Shown: positions 6,421 to 7,905 of the stretch, piece by piece | How the letters are laid out: each line of letters begins with the position of its first letter | Position numbering within the stretch: position 1 is the stretch's first letter | Source: Bacteroidota bacterium | Lineage (GTDB): Bacteria > Bacteroidota > Bacteroidia > Flavobacteriales_F > PHOS-HE28 | Assembly (NCBI GenBank): GCA_023430325.1 | Contig: JAEZAU010000066.1 | Coordinates: 1 to 7,905, forward strand | Length of the DNA stretch: 7,905 bases | Direction: 5' to 3' | Program-made: the position numbers and the translations under genes | Notes under the pieces: model-generated | Database searches by the model: none | Told to the model about the DNA's origin: nothing | Seen by the model: only the letters and a program-made list of their open reading frames with translations

Positions 6421-7905
6421 TCCTTTACGTCACATACAACGATCAACCATCGGGTGTCTATTGGAGCCAGGTCACCGACGTGGTGGACCACCTGAATTCA
6501 CTCGGCGATACACGCGTGAAGCTGGTGGCGCTCGTTTCATTGCGCGGATATTTTCGATCACTTCGCCAGATAAGAGCAAGATGCAGGAATGCATGGGTGC
6601 TCCCCATGGTGCCGAAGGCACGGAACTGGCGCAGTAATTGGCGTTTGCTTTACCTGGTGGCCATCGCGCACAAGCCTGCCGGCATCATCGCACGCGGTGT
6701 GTTCGCCACGGCCATGGCCTTGCGCTTGAAGCAGAAGGGCGTAGTGGAACACGTCTGCTATGATGGTCGCGGAGCGTATGGCGTGGAGTGGAAGGAATAC
6801 CGCATAGTGGATGATGATGTGTTGATCGCCGAATGCGAGGCCGTAGAAGCGGAAGCGATCCTCGGATCGGACATGCGGCTGGCCGTAAGCCATGCACTTG
6901 TGACCCACTGGCGCGAGCGATACGGATATCGCGGAGAACGGCATGTGGTGATCCCATGTACGCTGGGCAGTGAGCGAAGCCGTGCAAAGGCCGTGGATCG
7001 GGCGGCGTTCCGCAAAGAGCTCGGTTGGGACGAGAATGATCTGGTACTTGTTTATTCCGGCAGCACGGTGGGTTGGCAATCTCTCGACCTGCTCGCAAAA
7101 GTCCTGGACCGTATCCTGGCCCAGGATAGCGCGATCAAGGTCCTTTTCTTGAGTGCTTCCGATGGATACATCGATCATCTCATGCATCGGTATCCGAAGC
7201 AGGTGGCGCAGCGCTGGCTGCCTCACGAGAGCGTGCATGGTGCCCTGGCCGCGTGTGATATCGGTCTTCTGATACGCTCGAGGTCGGTCACCAATTCGGT
7301 GGCTTCGCCTACAAAGTTCGCCGAATACATCAGCGCTGGTATTCCGGTCATCGTCTCCGATCACATCGGTGATCTGAGCGCATTGGTACGGCAACACGGA
7401 ACAGGTTGGATCTACTCGAACGGGATCCCTGCGCTGAAGAGACCTGATGATCGTGAAAGGGCACAGCTGAGGCGGTTCGCGGAAGAACATCTTACCAAGC
7501 AGGCATTCAATGTGGAATATCGATCCATACTGAACGCGCTGAACGATAGGCCGGCCATGGCATCTCAGGAACTTCCCCTGGTCAGCATCATCATCCCGAG
7601 CTTCAATAAAGGCCGCTATATCCGCGATACCGTAAGATCGGTGCAACAACAAGGGTACACGAACTGGGAGATACAACTGATCGATGATGCTTCCACCGAT
7701 GGTACGGTGGATATCGTGAAGCAAATGGCCGCCTCAGATCCACGGGTCAAGCTGCATGTGTTGACGAGGAACGCCGGTGCCAATCATTGCCGCAACATAG
7801 GCATCGAGAAAGCAGCCGGTGAGTACATCGTATTCCTTGATGCAGACGATCTGCTGGCACCGCATTGTCTTCAGCGAAGAGTACAAGTGGCCGGTGATAA
7901 GGATC
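6417..7905 (+). CDS. Bifunctional glycosyltransferase, GT4-like domain fused to GT2 domain, 3' partial
   Basis: I translated this frame by hand from GTG 6417 to the window end and found no stop in 496 codons. The GTG lies in a GTGA overlap with the wecB stop and is the only plausible start after the in-frame stop at 6384; a weak GAGG sits 8 bases upstream. Residues 1 to about 350 form a GT-B, GT4-like module. It has ILYVTYNDQPSGVYWSQV at the N-terminus, LAVSHAL linker, VYSGSTVGWQSLDLL, FLSASDG, and VASPTKFAEYISAGIPVIVSD. In this last motif Glu303 is the second Glu of EX7E, while the first position is Val295. After a charged linker, residues 386-496 start a GT2 module: PLVSIIIPSFNKGRYI, LIDDASTDGT, NAGANHCRNIG and the DXD site FLDADD (475-477). 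The remainder, including the GT2 catalytic base, is outside the window. Such a protein could add two successive sugars. An internal ATG at 7557 could allow separate GT2 translation, but no stop precedes it. Substrates are unknown. Confidence 0.88.
   Translation, partial: MILYVTYNDQPSGVYWSQVTDVVDHLNSLGDTRVKLVALVSLRGYFRSLRQIRARCRNAWVLPMVPKARNWRSNWRLLYLVAIAHKPAGIIARGVFATAMALRLKQKGVVEHVCYDGRGAYGVEWKEYRIVDDDVLIAECEAVEAEAILGSDMRLAVSHALVTHWRERYGYRGERHVVIPCTLGSERSRAKAVDRAAFRKELGWDENDLVLVYSGSTVGWQSLDLLAKVLDRILAQDSAIKVLFLSASDGYIDHLMHRYPKQVAQRWLPHESVHGALAACDIGLLIRSRSVTNSVASPTKFAEYISAGIPVIVSDHIGDLSALVRQHGTGWIYSNGIPALKRPDDRERAQLRRFAEEHLTKQAFNVEYRSILNALNDRPAMASQELPLVSIIIPSFNKGRYIRDTVRSVQQQGYTNWEIQLIDDASTDGTVDIVKQMAASDPRVKLHVLTRNAGANHCRNIGIEKAAGEYIVFLDADDLLAPHCLQRRVQVAGDKD

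Noticed and set aside
6558..7724. A 388-codon open frame on the minus strand.
   Set aside because: It lies opposite the GT4-GT2 frame, whose plus-strand translation has clear family motifs throughout. The antisense product is rich in His, Arg and Ile without any recognisable domain. It is a shadow and a likely trap for gene callers, because the true gene starts with GTG and is cut by the window edge.
7557..7905. A separate GT2 gene starting at the internal ATG 7557.
   Set aside because: There is no stop codon in the same frame between the GT4-like module and this ATG, so a single fused protein is the simpler reading. An additional internal start cannot be excluded.
1..7905. HIP1-like octamer (GCGATCGC) repeats as the explanation for the many GATC sites.
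   Set aside because: I saw no exact GCGATCGC copy. The enrichment is of the tetramer in varied flanks, so it is not a cyanobacterial HIP1-type repeat.
1..7905. RNA genes, insertion sequences, CRISPR arrays, attachment sites, terminators or promoters.
   Set aside because: Almost every base is in a supported plus-strand gene and the largest gap is 3 bases. I found no tRNA-like fold, terminal inverted repeats, regularly spaced repeats or hairpin followed by a T run.

Overview
The window is one uninterrupted block of plus-strand protein-coding sequence from a bacterial surface-polysaccharide (O-antigen, capsule or exopolysaccharide) gene cluster. It holds seven genes: two cut by the window edges and five complete. 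Six encode glycosyltransferases and one encodes a non-hydrolysing UDP-GlcNAc 2-epimerase (WecB type). No gap between genes exceeds 3 bases. I see no RNA gene, mobile element, CRISPR array, promoter or terminator, so transcription must start upstream of base 1 and continue past base 7905.

Layout: 1-929 GT4 glycosyltransferase (5' end missing); 919-2145 GT4 glycosyltransferase; 2145-3326 GT4 glycosyltransferase; 3326-4330 GT2 glycosyltransferase; 4327-5322 GT2 glycosyltransferase; 5326-6420 wecB-like epimerase; 6417-7905 a long open frame joining a GT4-like domain to a GT2 domain, running off the 3' edge. Five of the six junctions overlap (11, 1, 1, 4 and 4 bases) and the sixth leaves 3 bases, so this looks like a translationally coupled operon.

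The genes plausibly work together as follows. The epimerase makes UDP-ManNAc from UDP-GlcNAc, and the glycosyltransferases add sugars one at a time to a lipid-linked oligosaccharide at the cytoplasmic face of the membrane. Seven glycosyltransferase domains in a row suggest a long or branched repeat unit. The flippase, polymerase, initiating phosphoglycosyl transferase and chain-length regulator that such clusters normally carry are not in this window.

The organism is probably a Bacteroidota member with a fairly balanced, slightly GC-rich genome. This is inference from Bacteroidota-like motif variants in several proteins and from the lack of convincing Shine-Dalgarno sequences before most starts. 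The most distinctive points are the GT4-GT2 fusion at 6417-7905, which lies opposite a misleading long antisense open frame, and a very high density of the tetranucleotide GATC (about 147 by hand count, where about 30 would be expected by chance). I did not find a clearly novel system here.
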